From: Candidatus Anammoximicrobium sp.
Lineage (GTDB): Bacteria > Planctomycetota > Planctomycetia > Pirellulales > Pirellulaceae
Assembly (NCBI GenBank): GCA_012515235.1
Contig: JAAYYU010000036.1
Span: 26,460-90,459, forward strand
DNA length: 64,000 nucleotides
Direction of reading: 5' to 3'
The stretch's first letter is position 1, and every line of letters starts with the position of its first letter. Position numbers and translations under genes: made by a program. Shown here piece by piece: positions 54,026 to 63,500 of the stretch. Below the pieces are notes generated by a model. That model searched no databases and was not told the DNA's origin. It saw only the letters and a list, made by a program, of their open reading frames with translations.

Positions 54026-54973
54026 TTAGCTCCTTTTCTTCTTGGGTTCCTCGTCGTACGCCCGCACGATGTCCTGAACCAGCCGATGCCGCACGATGTC
54101 GGCCTTCGTCAAGTGAACGATCCCGACGCCTTCGATGCGTTTGAGGCGGATTAGCGCGTCGTTCAAACCGCTTCGCGCGTGCGGCGGCAGGTCCGTCTGG
54201 GTCACGTCGCCGGAAACCACGATCTTCGAATCCGTCCCCATGCGGGTGAGGAACATTTTCATCTGGGGAATCGTCGTGTTCTGGCCTTCGTCAAGAATAA
54301 TGAACGACTCGTTCAACGTCCGCCCGCGCATGTAGGCCAGCGGCAACACTTCGATCACGTCCATTTCCATATACTGCTTGATCTGATCGTGGTCGATCAT
54401 CTCGTGCAGGGCGTCCATCAAAGGCCGCAAATACGGGTTAATCTTGGCCTGCAAGTCGCCCGGCAGGAAGCCCAGGCTCTCGCCTGCTTCCACGGCAGGC
54501 CGCACCAGGACAATTTTGCGGACCCTGCGCATTTTCAGCGATTCCACGGCCATTGCTACGGCCAAGTAGGTCTTGCCGCTACCCGCCGGTCCAATCGAAA
54601 ACACCAAGTCGTGTTCCCGAATCGCCTGGACATACCGCAACTGGCCTCCCGTGCGAGGGCGAATTGTGCGGCCCACCTGAAACACGTCGATCTTGGTGGG
54701 CTCCAAGCTCTCGTCGCCCGTCGCCGCCGCCAGAGCGTGGGAGACATCCTCTTCCGTCAGCAGGCTCCCTCGTTCGGCGCGGCTCTTTAGATGTTCCAGA
54801 ATCTCCGTGGCCTTGGTGACGGCAACCTCGTCACCCGACACCCGCAACTGGCCATCCCGGTGCGTGACGGTGACTCCCAGCTTGTGACGAATCGATTTGA
54901 GATGCTGGTCCCGAGTGCCCAACAGCGATAACGCTAACTGAGGCTCGTCCAGGGCAATGGTTGCTTCGTACAT
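54026..54973 (-). CDS. phoH: PhoH family protein (P-loop ATPase)
   Basis: 315 aa. KH-like N-terminal region (LSLLGTRDQHLKSIRHKLGV) and P-loop domain: Walker A GPAGSGKTYLA (about 130-140), VRPAVEAGESLGFLPGDLQ, Walker B ILDEGQNTT and VVSGDVTQTDLP. PhoH-type proteins are predicted RNA helicase/ATPase partners of YbeY. First gene of the phoH-HD-ybeY-recO-bamD-lptE run. A TATACT hexamer lies about 60 bp upstream. Confidence 0.95.
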   Translation of the reverse strand: MYEATIALDEPQLALSLLGTRDQHLKSIRHKLGVTVTHRDGQLRVSGDEVAVTKATEILEHLKSRAERGSLLTEEDVSHALAAATGDESLEPTKIDVFQVGRTIRPRTGGQLRYVQAIREHDLVFSIGPAGSGKTYLAVAMAVESLKMRRVRKIVLVRPAVEAGESLGFLPGDLQAKINPYLRPLMDALHEMIDHDQIKQYMEMDVIEVLPLAYMRGRTLNESFIILDEGQNTTIPQMKMFLTRMGTDSKIVVSGDVTQTDLPPHARSGLNDALIRLKRIEGVGIVHLTKADIVRHRLVQDIVRAYDEEPKKKRS

Positions 54974-55033
54974 TCACTAGCACGGCGGCTCGATGGCCGC
55001 CGCAGCAGACCTGAAATCCAACAACGCTCCGCT

Positions 55034-55039
55034 AGTATA
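55034..55039 (-). promoter_or_regulatory. Possible -10 box for the phoH operon
   Basis: TATACT on the minus strand, 60 bp upstream of the phoH ATG in a 248-bp gap that is otherwise empty. No good -35 at 16-18 bp; weak evidence. Confidence 0.25.
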
Positions 55040-55221
55040 CCTAACGCAAGACCGCGGGGAAACCATCACCCGCAACAGGTACCGAGCAAGAACCCTGCGT
55101 GCAAGCCATAAGTTCCTGCCATTCAGCGACTTAAAGCAAAACCAGAAAGCCGGCTTTCCAGTCCGTCGCAAGCCCCCTGATTTAGCCAAAACGGCAGGCT
55201 GAATCAGACCGAGGTGGGGCT

Positions 55222-56175
55222 TCAGCTCGTGGACTTCGGCTCCTGAGCTGACGCTGCAGCAGGCTCGTACTCGAAGTCCTTCCACTTCATGGCGCGGCGG
55301 AACGGCTCGACACGCAGCACCACTTGGCCATTTTGGAACAGACGCACGGTCCCCGTGGACTGGCTGACCACCACGGCGACCGCCTTGGTGGTCCGACTGA
55401 TGGCGGCACCCGCCCAGTGACGCGCTCCAAGCCCCTTGGACAGGGTCACATCTGCGTGGATGGCGTCGACCAATTGGCAGGATTTCTCCACGATGCCTTC
55501 CGCATTGACGATGAAGGCTCCGTCCAGGGCTGCGATCTCCTTGACCGCCTCGCGGACGCGGGTGTCTCCGAGGTCCCTTTCTTTGCGGCCGTAGCCTTTG
55601 ACTGGATCGAAACCCGCCGGCTGACACCGCTCCAGCACGCGCCGCGTATCGCCGACCACAAACAGCGTTCCCACGGGCTTGCCCTCCCGACCTTCGCGGC
55701 CGATGTCGACCGCCAGATCGAGCACTTGTTTCAACGTCTCCAAGGGAACGCTGGTCTCCAGTTTTCGCAAGTCCCGAGCGGTCAGCCGCCCCAGATGCTC
55801 CTCCATCTCCAGGAAGCTCACCGAATCAATCTCGCCCGGCTCGAAACCGCTGTACACAGCGATCACCCGCGCGCCGGGTTCCAGGAGATCCTGTCCCACG
55901 CTCTCCAGCAGGGCTTGAGTCAGTTTCTCGATGACTGGCGCATCCTCCATGTCCAGCACGACCGTGGTCAGCCCCGCTTCCTTGGCCCCAGCCAATTCCT
56001 CAGCCAAATCCGCTACCACCAGGACTTTTTCGTTGCCGATATGCTCCTTGACTTGGCTCCACTCGGTGGGTCCGTCCATCACCAACAGGATGGCATCGGC
56101 TTGAATGCCGGCCTGCAGTTGGACCGCCAAGTCGAGGATCGCGGCGAACTGGGGTGTGAACTTCTGGGACTTCAT
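55222..56175 (-). CDS. Diadenylate cyclase with N-terminal PK-C-like domain (DacZ-like architecture)
   Basis: 317 aa, predicted soluble. Makes c-di-AMP from two ATP. The DAC domain (about 170-300) shows AALDGAFIVNAEG (DGA motif) and LSKGLGARHWAGAAISRTT (GxRHxxA motif), with VSQSTGTVRLFQNGQV after it; catalytic residues look intact. The N-terminal half (AILDLAVQLQAGIQADAILL, VLVVADLAEELAGAKEAGL) looks like the pyruvate-kinase-C-like domain of archaeal DacZ. It lacks the TM helices of CdaA and the HhH region of DisA. ATG 56175 lacks an obvious ribosome-binding site. It stands 248 bp upstream of phoH, close to the HD phosphodiesterase. Confidence 0.86.
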   Translation of the reverse strand: MKSQKFTPQFAAILDLAVQLQAGIQADAILLVMDGPTEWSQVKEHIGNEKVLVVADLAEELAGAKEAGLTTVVLDMEDAPVIEKLTQALLESVGQDLLEPGARVIAVYSGFEPGEIDSVSFLEMEEHLGRLTARDLRKLETSVPLETLKQVLDLAVDIGREGREGKPVGTLFVVGDTRRVLERCQPAGFDPVKGYGRKERDLGDTRVREAVKEIAALDGAFIVNAEGIVEKSCQLVDAIHADVTLSKGLGARHWAGAAISRTTKAVAVVVSQSTGTVRLFQNGQVVLRVEPFRRAMKWKDFEYEPAAASAQEPKSTS

Positions 56176-56502
56176 TTCGTGGTCGCTGGGCGGCTGCCGC
56201 CGGGTTGGGGTCAAAGCAGGCAAGAGAGAGAACTGGGCTGAGGCATATCCTATTCGGCGGAAGAAAAAAGAGCAAGATTAAAGACCGGCAAGCCGCTCAC
56301 GAGGTCACCTTTCGTGCGCCGTGGCCTGCTTGTCGGCCGGGTCGCGGTGACGCGAGATCTGCCGAAGAGCCGGATCGGGGAGATTGTCAGCGCCGGTGCA
56401 GCGAGGGGCATTGAAGGCGACCCGCATGGTGGAATATCGTGATACTTCGCAAAGCGAACGGAGCAACAGCCAGAACAGCGCATTCCCGAAGGAGACCGTC
56501 TT
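56176..56502. other. Divergent intergenic region, no gene seen
   Basis: 327 bp between the diadenylate cyclase (minus) and the GH gene (plus). Must carry both promoters; nothing more specific could be recognised. Confidence 0.4.
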
Positions 56503-57615
56503 ATGTCCACTCGACCGTGGCTGCATCCCTTGGCCTGTTTCGTATGGACCCTGGCCGCTTTGATGCCGCTGCACCTGCTGCGGGCCGCCGAAACGCCGAG
56601 CCAACGCTGGTCCACGGAGCGGGCCAACCGGTGGTATCAGGGCCAGTCCTGGCCCATCGGCTGCAACTACATCCCCTCCAGCGCGATCAACCAGATCGAA
56701 ACCTGGCAGGCGGAATCCTTCGATCCCCCGACGATCGACCGGGAATTGGGCTGGGCCGAGGAACTGGGATTCAACACGGTGCGGGTCTTCCTGCACGATC
56801 TGGTGTGGGAGGCCGATCCGGCGGGATTCAAGCAGCGATTTCACCAATTCCTTGGCATCTGCCAGGCCCACCGCATCCGGGTGATCGTCACGTTTTTTAC
56901 GAATGGCTGTTATGGTTTTGAGGGCGAGCCCCGGTTGGGCAAGCAGCCCGATCCCATGCCCGGCGTTCACAATTCGGGCTGGGTGCAAAGCCCCGGCGCC
57001 GCCAGCGTGAACGATCCGTCCACGTGGGGGCGCCTGGAGAAGTACGTCCGAGACCTGGTGGGCACGCTGGCCCAAGACGAACGCATTCTGATGTGGTCGC
57101 TGTACAACGAGCCGGAGAACACCAAGAAGGGCGCCCAGAGCCTGCCGCTGTTGCGCAAGGTGTTCCAGTGGGCACGCGACGTGAACCCCTCCCAGCCGCT
57201 GACCGCGCCCATCTGGGGAATGCCAACCAGTCGCAGCAAGTCGCTGGAGATCGTCCGTTTTCTCGAAGAGCACTGCGACGTGATCAGTTTTCACACCTAT
57301 TCGAGACCCAAGGAGGCGGAGGCCTTCGTCGAGTACCTGAAGACCTTCGAGCGGCCGCTCATCTGCACCGAATACATGGCGCGGACTCGCGGCAGCACGT
57401 TTCAGGACATCTTGCCGGTCTTTCAACGTCACCGCGTCGGGGCGATCAGCTTCGGACTGGTGGCTGGCAAGATGAACACGCACTTCCCGTGGGGAAGCAA
57501 GATCGGTTCCCCCGAACCCCAGGTCTGGTTCCACGACATCTTCCGCCGCGACGGGACGCCCTTCGATCCCGATGAAATAAAAGTGATCAAGCGGTTCGCC
57601 GGCCAGGCACCATGA
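56503..57615 (+). CDS. Secreted GH5/clan-A-like glycoside hydrolase
   Basis: 370 aa; AAGGAGA before the ATG, leader about 1-28 (ALMPLHLLRA). N-terminal segment IGCNYIPSSAINQIETWQAE and LGFNTVRVFLHDLVWEAD are characteristic of a group annotated as 1,4-beta-xylanase or cellulase-like. Acid/base ILMWSLYNEPEN (Glu about 203), His/Tyr in ISFHTYSR, nucleophile LICTEYMAR (Glu about 289), and a late SFGLVAGKMNT. Compact single-domain barrel with no binding module. Substrate probably beta-linked glucan or xylan. Confidence 0.78.
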   Translation: MSTRPWLHPLACFVWTLAALMPLHLLRAAETPSQRWSTERANRWYQGQSWPIGCNYIPSSAINQIETWQAESFDPPTIDRELGWAEELGFNTVRVFLHDLVWEADPAGFKQRFHQFLGICQAHRIRVIVTFFTNGCYGFEGEPRLGKQPDPMPGVHNSGWVQSPGAASVNDPSTWGRLEKYVRDLVGTLAQDERILMWSLYNEPENTKKGAQSLPLLRKVFQWARDVNPSQPLTAPIWGMPTSRSKSLEIVRFLEEHCDVISFHTYSRPKEAEAFVEYLKTFERPLICTEYMARTRGSTFQDILPVFQRHRVGAISFGLVAGKMNTHFPWGSKIGSPEPQVWFHDIFRRDGTPFDPDEIKVIKRFAGQAP

Positions 57616-57834
57616 CGGCACAGCTCCGGCGGCAAAGCGAAACGCACCGCGTCCCGTCCTGACGGCCGCCCAGTTCGGCCGCTCGCTCCCCGCCCCCTAA
57701 CCCAGCGGCGGCTCCGCGGGTTCCCAATCGTCGCAGCTCCGGACGCGCCGCCTGAGTTCAGATGAAGTCGCAGATTTGACAGCCGCCGACAACCGGGGAT
57801 AGAATGCGGCCGTGCGCAGCAAGGGAGAGTGGAA

Positions 57835-58737
57835 ATGAAGAACAGCTTGATCGGCTTGGTGGGCATCAGCGGCGTCTGCTGGATCTTCGGAACGTGCGCC
57901 GCCCTGGGGGCGGACCCGTCTCCAGCCGCCGAGAAACCCGGCTGGAAGCTGACTTTTCAGGACGAATTTGACCGGCCGCAGTTGAACGACATGTACTGGT
58001 TTGCCGCCTATCGGTCGGGCCGCAAGGAGTACTTCCAGCGGATCGGCAAGGCGAGCCGCTGGACCGACCACAACGCCCACTATGTGATCGAGAACGGCGT
58101 TTTGAAGCTCCGCATCGACGAGCGGCTGCCCTTCCGCGCGGACAAGAGCGTGCCCTGTGTCAGTTGCATCCAGACTTCGGATCACCGCTTCGGCGCGACG
58201 ACGGAGGAATACCAGATCCTCGACAAATTCGCGCAAAAACACGGCTGGTTCGAGATCCGTTGCCGCTGTCCGCGAGGCGAGGGTTTGCTCACCGCTTTCT
58301 GGCTGCACCAGCACGATCCCACGAAGCAGGAGTACACGCCCGAAGGCGGCCGCAAGGGCGTTGCGGACGGAGTCCTGGAGATCGACATCATCGAGTTGCA
58401 GGGCCGTCACATCAGCGACACGCAGAGCATGGTGGATCTCAACGTCCACTTCACTGCGGACGCCCATTACCGGCCCGCGGTCGCCATCGATGCGTCCCAG
58501 GATTTCCACACCTGGGCCATGCAGTGGGAGGAAGGACAGATCGACTGGTACCTGGACGGCAAGGTGATCCAGACGTACCAAGGCCCGACGCCGCAAGAGA
58601 AGATGTTCATCCTGGTGGCCCTGTTTCAGTATTCGGGCTGGATTGGGAACATCGACCCGAATCTGTCGTACCCGCGGGATCTGGAAATCGACTACGTGCG
58701 CGTCTACGCGCGGGACAACCAACCGCCTCAACGATAA
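57835..58737 (+). CDS. GH16 family glycoside hydrolase
   Basis: 300 aa secreted jelly-roll enzyme that cuts beta-1,3/1,4 linkages in glucans or galactans. ATG 57835 with AGGGAGA 6-7 nt upstream is preferred over GTG 57829. The leader ends about residue 25. WKLTFQDEFDRPQLNDMYW opens the domain; the catalytic motif is LEIDIIELQG (E182, D184, E187; ExDxxE, the beta-bulge type). WFEIRCRCPRGEGLLTAFWL and FHTWAMQWEEGQIDWYLDGK are textbook GH16. Substrate class not resolvable by eye. It lies 105 bp before the Gfo/Idh gene on the same strand. Confidence 0.93.
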   Translation: MKNSLIGLVGISGVCWIFGTCAALGADPSPAAEKPGWKLTFQDEFDRPQLNDMYWFAAYRSGRKEYFQRIGKASRWTDHNAHYVIENGVLKLRIDERLPFRADKSVPCVSCIQTSDHRFGATTEEYQILDKFAQKHGWFEIRCRCPRGEGLLTAFWLHQHDPTKQEYTPEGGRKGVADGVLEIDIIELQGRHISDTQSMVDLNVHFTADAHYRPAVAIDASQDFHTWAMQWEEGQIDWYLDGKVIQTYQGPTPQEKMFILVALFQYSGWIGNIDPNLSYPRDLEIDYVRVYARDNQPPQR

Positions 58738-58842
58738 CCAACCACGTTTCGGCCCCTGGGGCCGGCTTACCTGTCCTGGAAACTGCTTGCAGGCCTGTCG
58801 TGCTGCGACGATTTACGACCGGGCTGCGATGAAGGAGAAATC

Positions 58843-60252
58843 ATGCGAAAGCCAACAGCCAAATTGACGCGACGTGAATTCGTACAGACTGCAGCGGCCG
58901 CCGCAGCGGCAGCGGCGATCGTGCCCCGGCACGTGCTGGGCGGGCCCCGGTTCGTGGCTCCCAGCGACAAGGTGAACGTGGCCTTGATCGGCGCGGGCGG
59001 ACAAGGACGCTCGAATGTGCGTGCGTTGTTCCGCCTGGACGACGTGCAGGTGACTGCGCTGGCCGACCCGTGTACCGAGTGGGACTTGGACCGCTTTTAC
59101 TACAAAGGCAAGGGCGGCCGCCTGCCGGTCAAGGCGGAGATCGAAAAGCATTACTCCGAAAAGACGCCCAACTTCCGCGCGGCCGAGTACGAAGACTTCC
59201 GCGTGATGTTGGACAAGGAAAAAGCCGTCGACGCCGTGCTGATCGCCACCCCCGATCACCTGCACGCCTACGCGAGCCTGGCGGCCATGCGGCAGGGAAA
59301 GCACACGTATTGCGAGAAGCCGCTGACTCACAACCTCCGCGAGGCGCGACTGGTGGCCCAGGTCGCCCAGCAGACGGGCGTCGCCACGCAGATGGGCAAT
59401 CCGGGCCACTCGCGGGACGGCATCCGCCAGACCTGCGAATGGATCTGGGCCGGCGCGATCGGCACGGTGCGCGAGGTGCATTCCTGGGTCCCCACCAGTC
59501 GCTGGAACCCGGAACTGACCGGCCTGCCCCAGGACCACCCGCCCGTGCCGGCGGGACTCAACTGGGACCTGTGGCTCGGCCCCCGCGAGCCGCGTCCCTG
59601 GCACCCGGCCTACGCCCCGGTCTCATGGCGCGACTTCTGGGCCTTCGGCACGGGCAGCTTCGGCGACTTCGGCTGCCACGATATGGACGCTCCTTGCTGG
59701 GCGCTGGACCTGGGCGCGCCGGAGAGCGTCGAGGCCTTCGGCGTGGGATCGCGCCATCCGGAGATTCAGCCGCACGGCTGCCTGTGCTACTACCGCTTCC
59801 CGGCCACCGAACGCCGGCCGGCCGTCAAGCTGACCTGGCACGACGGCGGCCTGATGCCCGAACTGCCCGCCGCCTACGAGCGCGCCCGGTCCAAGTACCG
59901 CCGCGGCGTGCTGTTTGTGGGCGAGAAGGGGTACATCGCCTGCGAAGGCGCCGGCGGGCCTCCGCAGTTGGCCCTGTTGGACCCGGCCGCCACGTTTGAC
60001 AAGCCCGAACCCACGTTGAAGCGTTCGGCGGGCCATCATCGCGATTGGATCGACGCCTGCAAGGGCGGCCCGCCGGCCAGCAGCAACTTCGAGTACGCCG
60101 CCCGCCTGACGGAAATTACCCTGCTGGGCGTGCTGGCCCTGCGCTTGGGCAAGAAGATCACCTGGGACGCCGCCCAGCTGCAAGTCCCCGGCATGCCCGC
60201 CGCCGACGAGATCATCCGCGGCACCTACCGCAAGGGTTGGGAGGCGGCGTGA
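58843..60252 (+). CDS. Gfo/Idh/MocA family oxidoreductase with Tat-like leader (third copy)
   Basis: 469 aa. AAGGAGA precedes the ATG. The leader TRREFVQTAAAAAAAAAIVP carries the RR and an Ala-rich h-region (nine consecutive Ala). Rossmann motif VALIGAGGQGRSNVRAL, DAVLIATPDHLHAYASLAAM, EKP as YCEKPLTHN, and GSFGDFGCHDMDAPCWAL. It differs from the 6.5-9 kb pair in the C-terminal half, so it is not a recent duplicate. Follows GH16 on the same strand and probably acts in the same sugar pathway. Confidence 0.88.
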   Translation: MRKPTAKLTRREFVQTAAAAAAAAAIVPRHVLGGPRFVAPSDKVNVALIGAGGQGRSNVRALFRLDDVQVTALADPCTEWDLDRFYYKGKGGRLPVKAEIEKHYSEKTPNFRAAEYEDFRVMLDKEKAVDAVLIATPDHLHAYASLAAMRQGKHTYCEKPLTHNLREARLVAQVAQQTGVATQMGNPGHSRDGIRQTCEWIWAGAIGTVREVHSWVPTSRWNPELTGLPQDHPPVPAGLNWDLWLGPREPRPWHPAYAPVSWRDFWAFGTGSFGDFGCHDMDAPCWALDLGAPESVEAFGVGSRHPEIQPHGCLCYYRFPATERRPAVKLTWHDGGLMPELPAAYERARSKYRRGVLFVGEKGYIACEGAGGPPQLALLDPAATFDKPEPTLKRSAGHHRDWIDACKGGPPASSNFEYAARLTEITLLGVLALRLGKKITWDAAQLQVPGMPAADEIIRGTYRKGWEAA

Positions 60253-60582
60253 GAACCAAGCCAAATCGCGTGCCGCGTTTGTCGCACAGTCTTGCAGTGG
60301 CGCATACTGCACTTCATGAAGAAAGGGCGATTGCCCGGCGGCGACATGATCCAAGGCGAGGTTTCGCGAAATGCAATCCGTTCAGATCGTGGTGAGGGAA
60401 GAAGACGGGGGCTGGCTGGGGCGAGATCAAGGAGCACATGGCGAGGCACATCGTCAGAAGGTTGAGCAGCGACGATTCGTTGTCGTAATCCTCGATTTCG
60501 CTCAGCGAGGTCAAGGCAAGCCGAGTCGATAGGTTCGCGATCATTTACTCTGGCAAGGCGCGACAGCCTTGAATCGTCGCGG
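60253..60582. other. Convergent intergenic region, no supported gene
   Basis: 330 bp between the third Gfo/Idh gene (plus) and the HzsA-like gene (minus). One 76-codon minus-strand frame (60314-60544) with less GC-biased composition has no recognisable domain and no clear ribosome-binding site. Confidence 0.35.
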
Positions 60583-63500
60583 TCAGTGCCTTGCCGGCGC
60601 GAACTGGAACGTGCGCCAATACGCCTGGTCGGTTGCGTAGGGATCGACCGGAGCGTCCGGCGCCAGGTCGTCTGGCAGAACCCCGTACAGTTGCATCTCG
60701 CGGATGTAGTAGCGGTTCGGGCGAAAGCCGGGCATGTCGAACCGCTTCTGCTGATGCAGTTGCCGCGAGGCCTCCTCGATGCGGGCGAGGATCTCCCGGT
60801 AGTCCTTGTCCTCCGTGTCTCGGAACACCGGTTGGCCGCACCGCTGGAGCCCGCCGGCCGATTTCGCCAGGGGCGCACGCAGAACGAGCGAGTGAGCCGG
60901 CCGGTCGAGGTTGCACAGCGCCTGGTACAGCGGCGCTTCGCCCAGTTGGAAATAAGCCAGGTGCCGGATCAGGATGATGTCGTCGATCCGCTCCAGCAGC
61001 GGCTGCGGCGGCTCCTGGTTGCCGAATTGAAAGTAGAAGGCGTCCTTCTTGACGTTGCGGTACGACGCCTGCGTGGCCCGGTGGCATCCGGCGCACCGGT
61101 CGACGACCACCTCGTCGGGAAAGTCGACCGGAAACATGCCGGTTCCCAGGCAGGCGTAGGTTCCGCTGTACGTCGCGCCCGAGTCGATCCAGGTGCGGAT
61201 CGTGAACCGCTCCTGGTCGGACAATTGGACGTCGTGGTGCGACCGGTCCAGGCACGTCATCAGCCGGCTGGCCGAGGTGCCGATCGTGCGCGGCGGCCGG
61301 TTGCCGTGCTTGTTGCGACCGTCGGCGACCAGCGACTTGCTGAACATGGTCCAGTAGGCCGTCGAGTAGTACGGGGTGCGGTCGCCGGAGAGATCGATCT
61401 CGCCGTCGCGCCGGTCGTGATGGTGGCACGCCACGCAGTGCCGGTCGAGGATCGGCTGGACGTCCCGCGGGAAATCCAGCACGTCGGGGAGATTCTCGTA
61501 CGGCTGGATCCGGCTTGGCGGCCGCTTCATTGCGGCCAGCAGGCGGATGTCCCGCAACTGGGGCGTCCGCGTCCGCGGCTCGTGGCAGCCGACGCAGGAC
61601 GTCGTTTCGCCCGGCTGGACCGTCACAAAGCTCTGCATTCGCTTGACCGACAGCTCGTCTTCGTCCAGAGCCACGAAGAACAGCGAGCGGAGGGCCGGGA
61701 CTTCGAGATAGGCCGAGCCGTCCGCCTCGACCGGCACGGTCCCCAGGACGCGTTGCAGAGTGAACGTCCCGCCGACCGTCAGAGGTTCCGAGCCGCCGGA
61801 GAAGTTGACAGGCTTGGGCAGTTGTTCCAGCACCAGCAGCTTTTTGATCTCGCCGCGTTCGACGCCCTCCATGTTGCGGCCGGTGTAGATGTCGGACAGG
61901 ACCAGACGGCCCGTCGGCTGCTCGACGGCAAAGCGGCTGGGAAAGACCGGTTCCCGCGGGCGGGCCCGCAGGGGCTGCGGTTCATGGCACTGCCAGCGGG
62001 CGCCGGCCTCCTCGGGCGCGTAGACCAGTTCCGCACGGCCGTCACCGGTCAGAAAGTGAATTCCCTTGCTGTCGGCCACCAGAAACAGATCTTCCGTCAG
62101 CGGATACGGATCGCGATACGTCGTCTTGCTCACGCGGCGCGTCATGTCCATGTCGTCCGGCCCCCGCCGCGGGTCGACCAGCGTGACGTATCCCATGTGC
62201 TCGCCCATGCCGTGCCCCGGCGAGAAGGAGGCTACGATCTTGCGGGACTGGGGGATCGGCTTGGCGTCGATCATCACATAGCCCGGATGCTGATTGCCGA
62301 AATAGACCATCACGTTCGTCCCGTCGGGGTTGACGGTCCAGAGGTGATGGTACAGGAGTTGGTTGCGGTCAACGTATTCCCAGCGCATGTACAGCACGCG
62401 GCCGTCGGGCAGCATCCAGGGCGTGTTTTCCTGTTCCGCGTTGTTGGAGAGCATGCGCACGTCCGTGCCGTCCGCGTTGCAGCGGTACAGCGTGGCGACC
62501 TGGGTTTTCCAGCAGGGCACGAAGCGGTGGCAGCGGCTGGAACAGAACACGATCGACCCGTCGGGCGCGTAGATCGGCTCGATGTCGTTGTCGGGCCCGT
62601 CGGTCAGTTGCCGAAGGTCCGTGCCGTCGATGTTGATCTCGTACAGGTGGTAGGCCGTGGTCCCGCCCGGGCGATACGAGAAGAGGATTTTCCGGCCGTC
62701 GTAGTGGACGTGCGGATCGCGGATTCCGCCCTGCGGATCGTCCCACAGCACGGTCAACTTGCGGGTCCGCAGGTTGAGGCGACAGAGCCGTCCGCCGGCG
62801 CCAAAGGCGTACTTGAAGTAGTCGAGCGAACGGGGCGTGTCGGCCGGCGCGTAATGGCCCGAGTGCCCGTCGGAGTAGTGTCCGAAGTTGCCGTACCAGT
62901 GGTCGTGTCCCGGCACGCGCTGGGCAAAGACGATCTCTTCGCAGTCGGCCAGCGGTCCGCCCAGCGCCCAATCACGCACCTCAAAAGGCGCCGGGCGCGG
63001 CGGTCCGGGGGGCTTGGCCAACACGTTCGCTGGCAACGGCAAGGGAAGCCCCAGTACGGCCAGCGGATCGAACGCCGGCCGGCCTGACACGGATCGCAGC
63101 ACCACGCCTGCGACCGCCGCTCCGTCTTCTACGCCCATCGCGGACAGGTCGATTCCCGTGGCGATGGCAGTGAAGCCGTCTTCCGCCTGGGCGTGCGTCC
63201 GCAGCGGCCCGGCGAGGAAGCTGCGGATGTCACGCAAGGGCTCCGTGTGGACATACAGGTCCAGGCCGGGCAAGTCGACACAGGCGGGATGCGAGGCAGT
63301 GATGTCGTAGGTTGATACGGTGATCCCGTGCCAGCCCGCTTTCGCCTGCAGCGGAGCGATGTGGAACGGATCGCCGGCACTGGCGCCCTTGTGCAGTTCA
63401 AAGAACACCAGATCCGGCCCCTTGCGGTTCAGGACCGGTGTGTCGAATCGGACGCCAATGCCCGGACCGGCTTCCCCGTGGTCTGGATCCCTCGTTGCGC

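Noticed and set aside
60314..60544. 76-aa minus-strand ORF between convergent genes
   Set aside because: No domain or ribosome-binding site; composition differs slightly from neighbours but not enough to call a gene.
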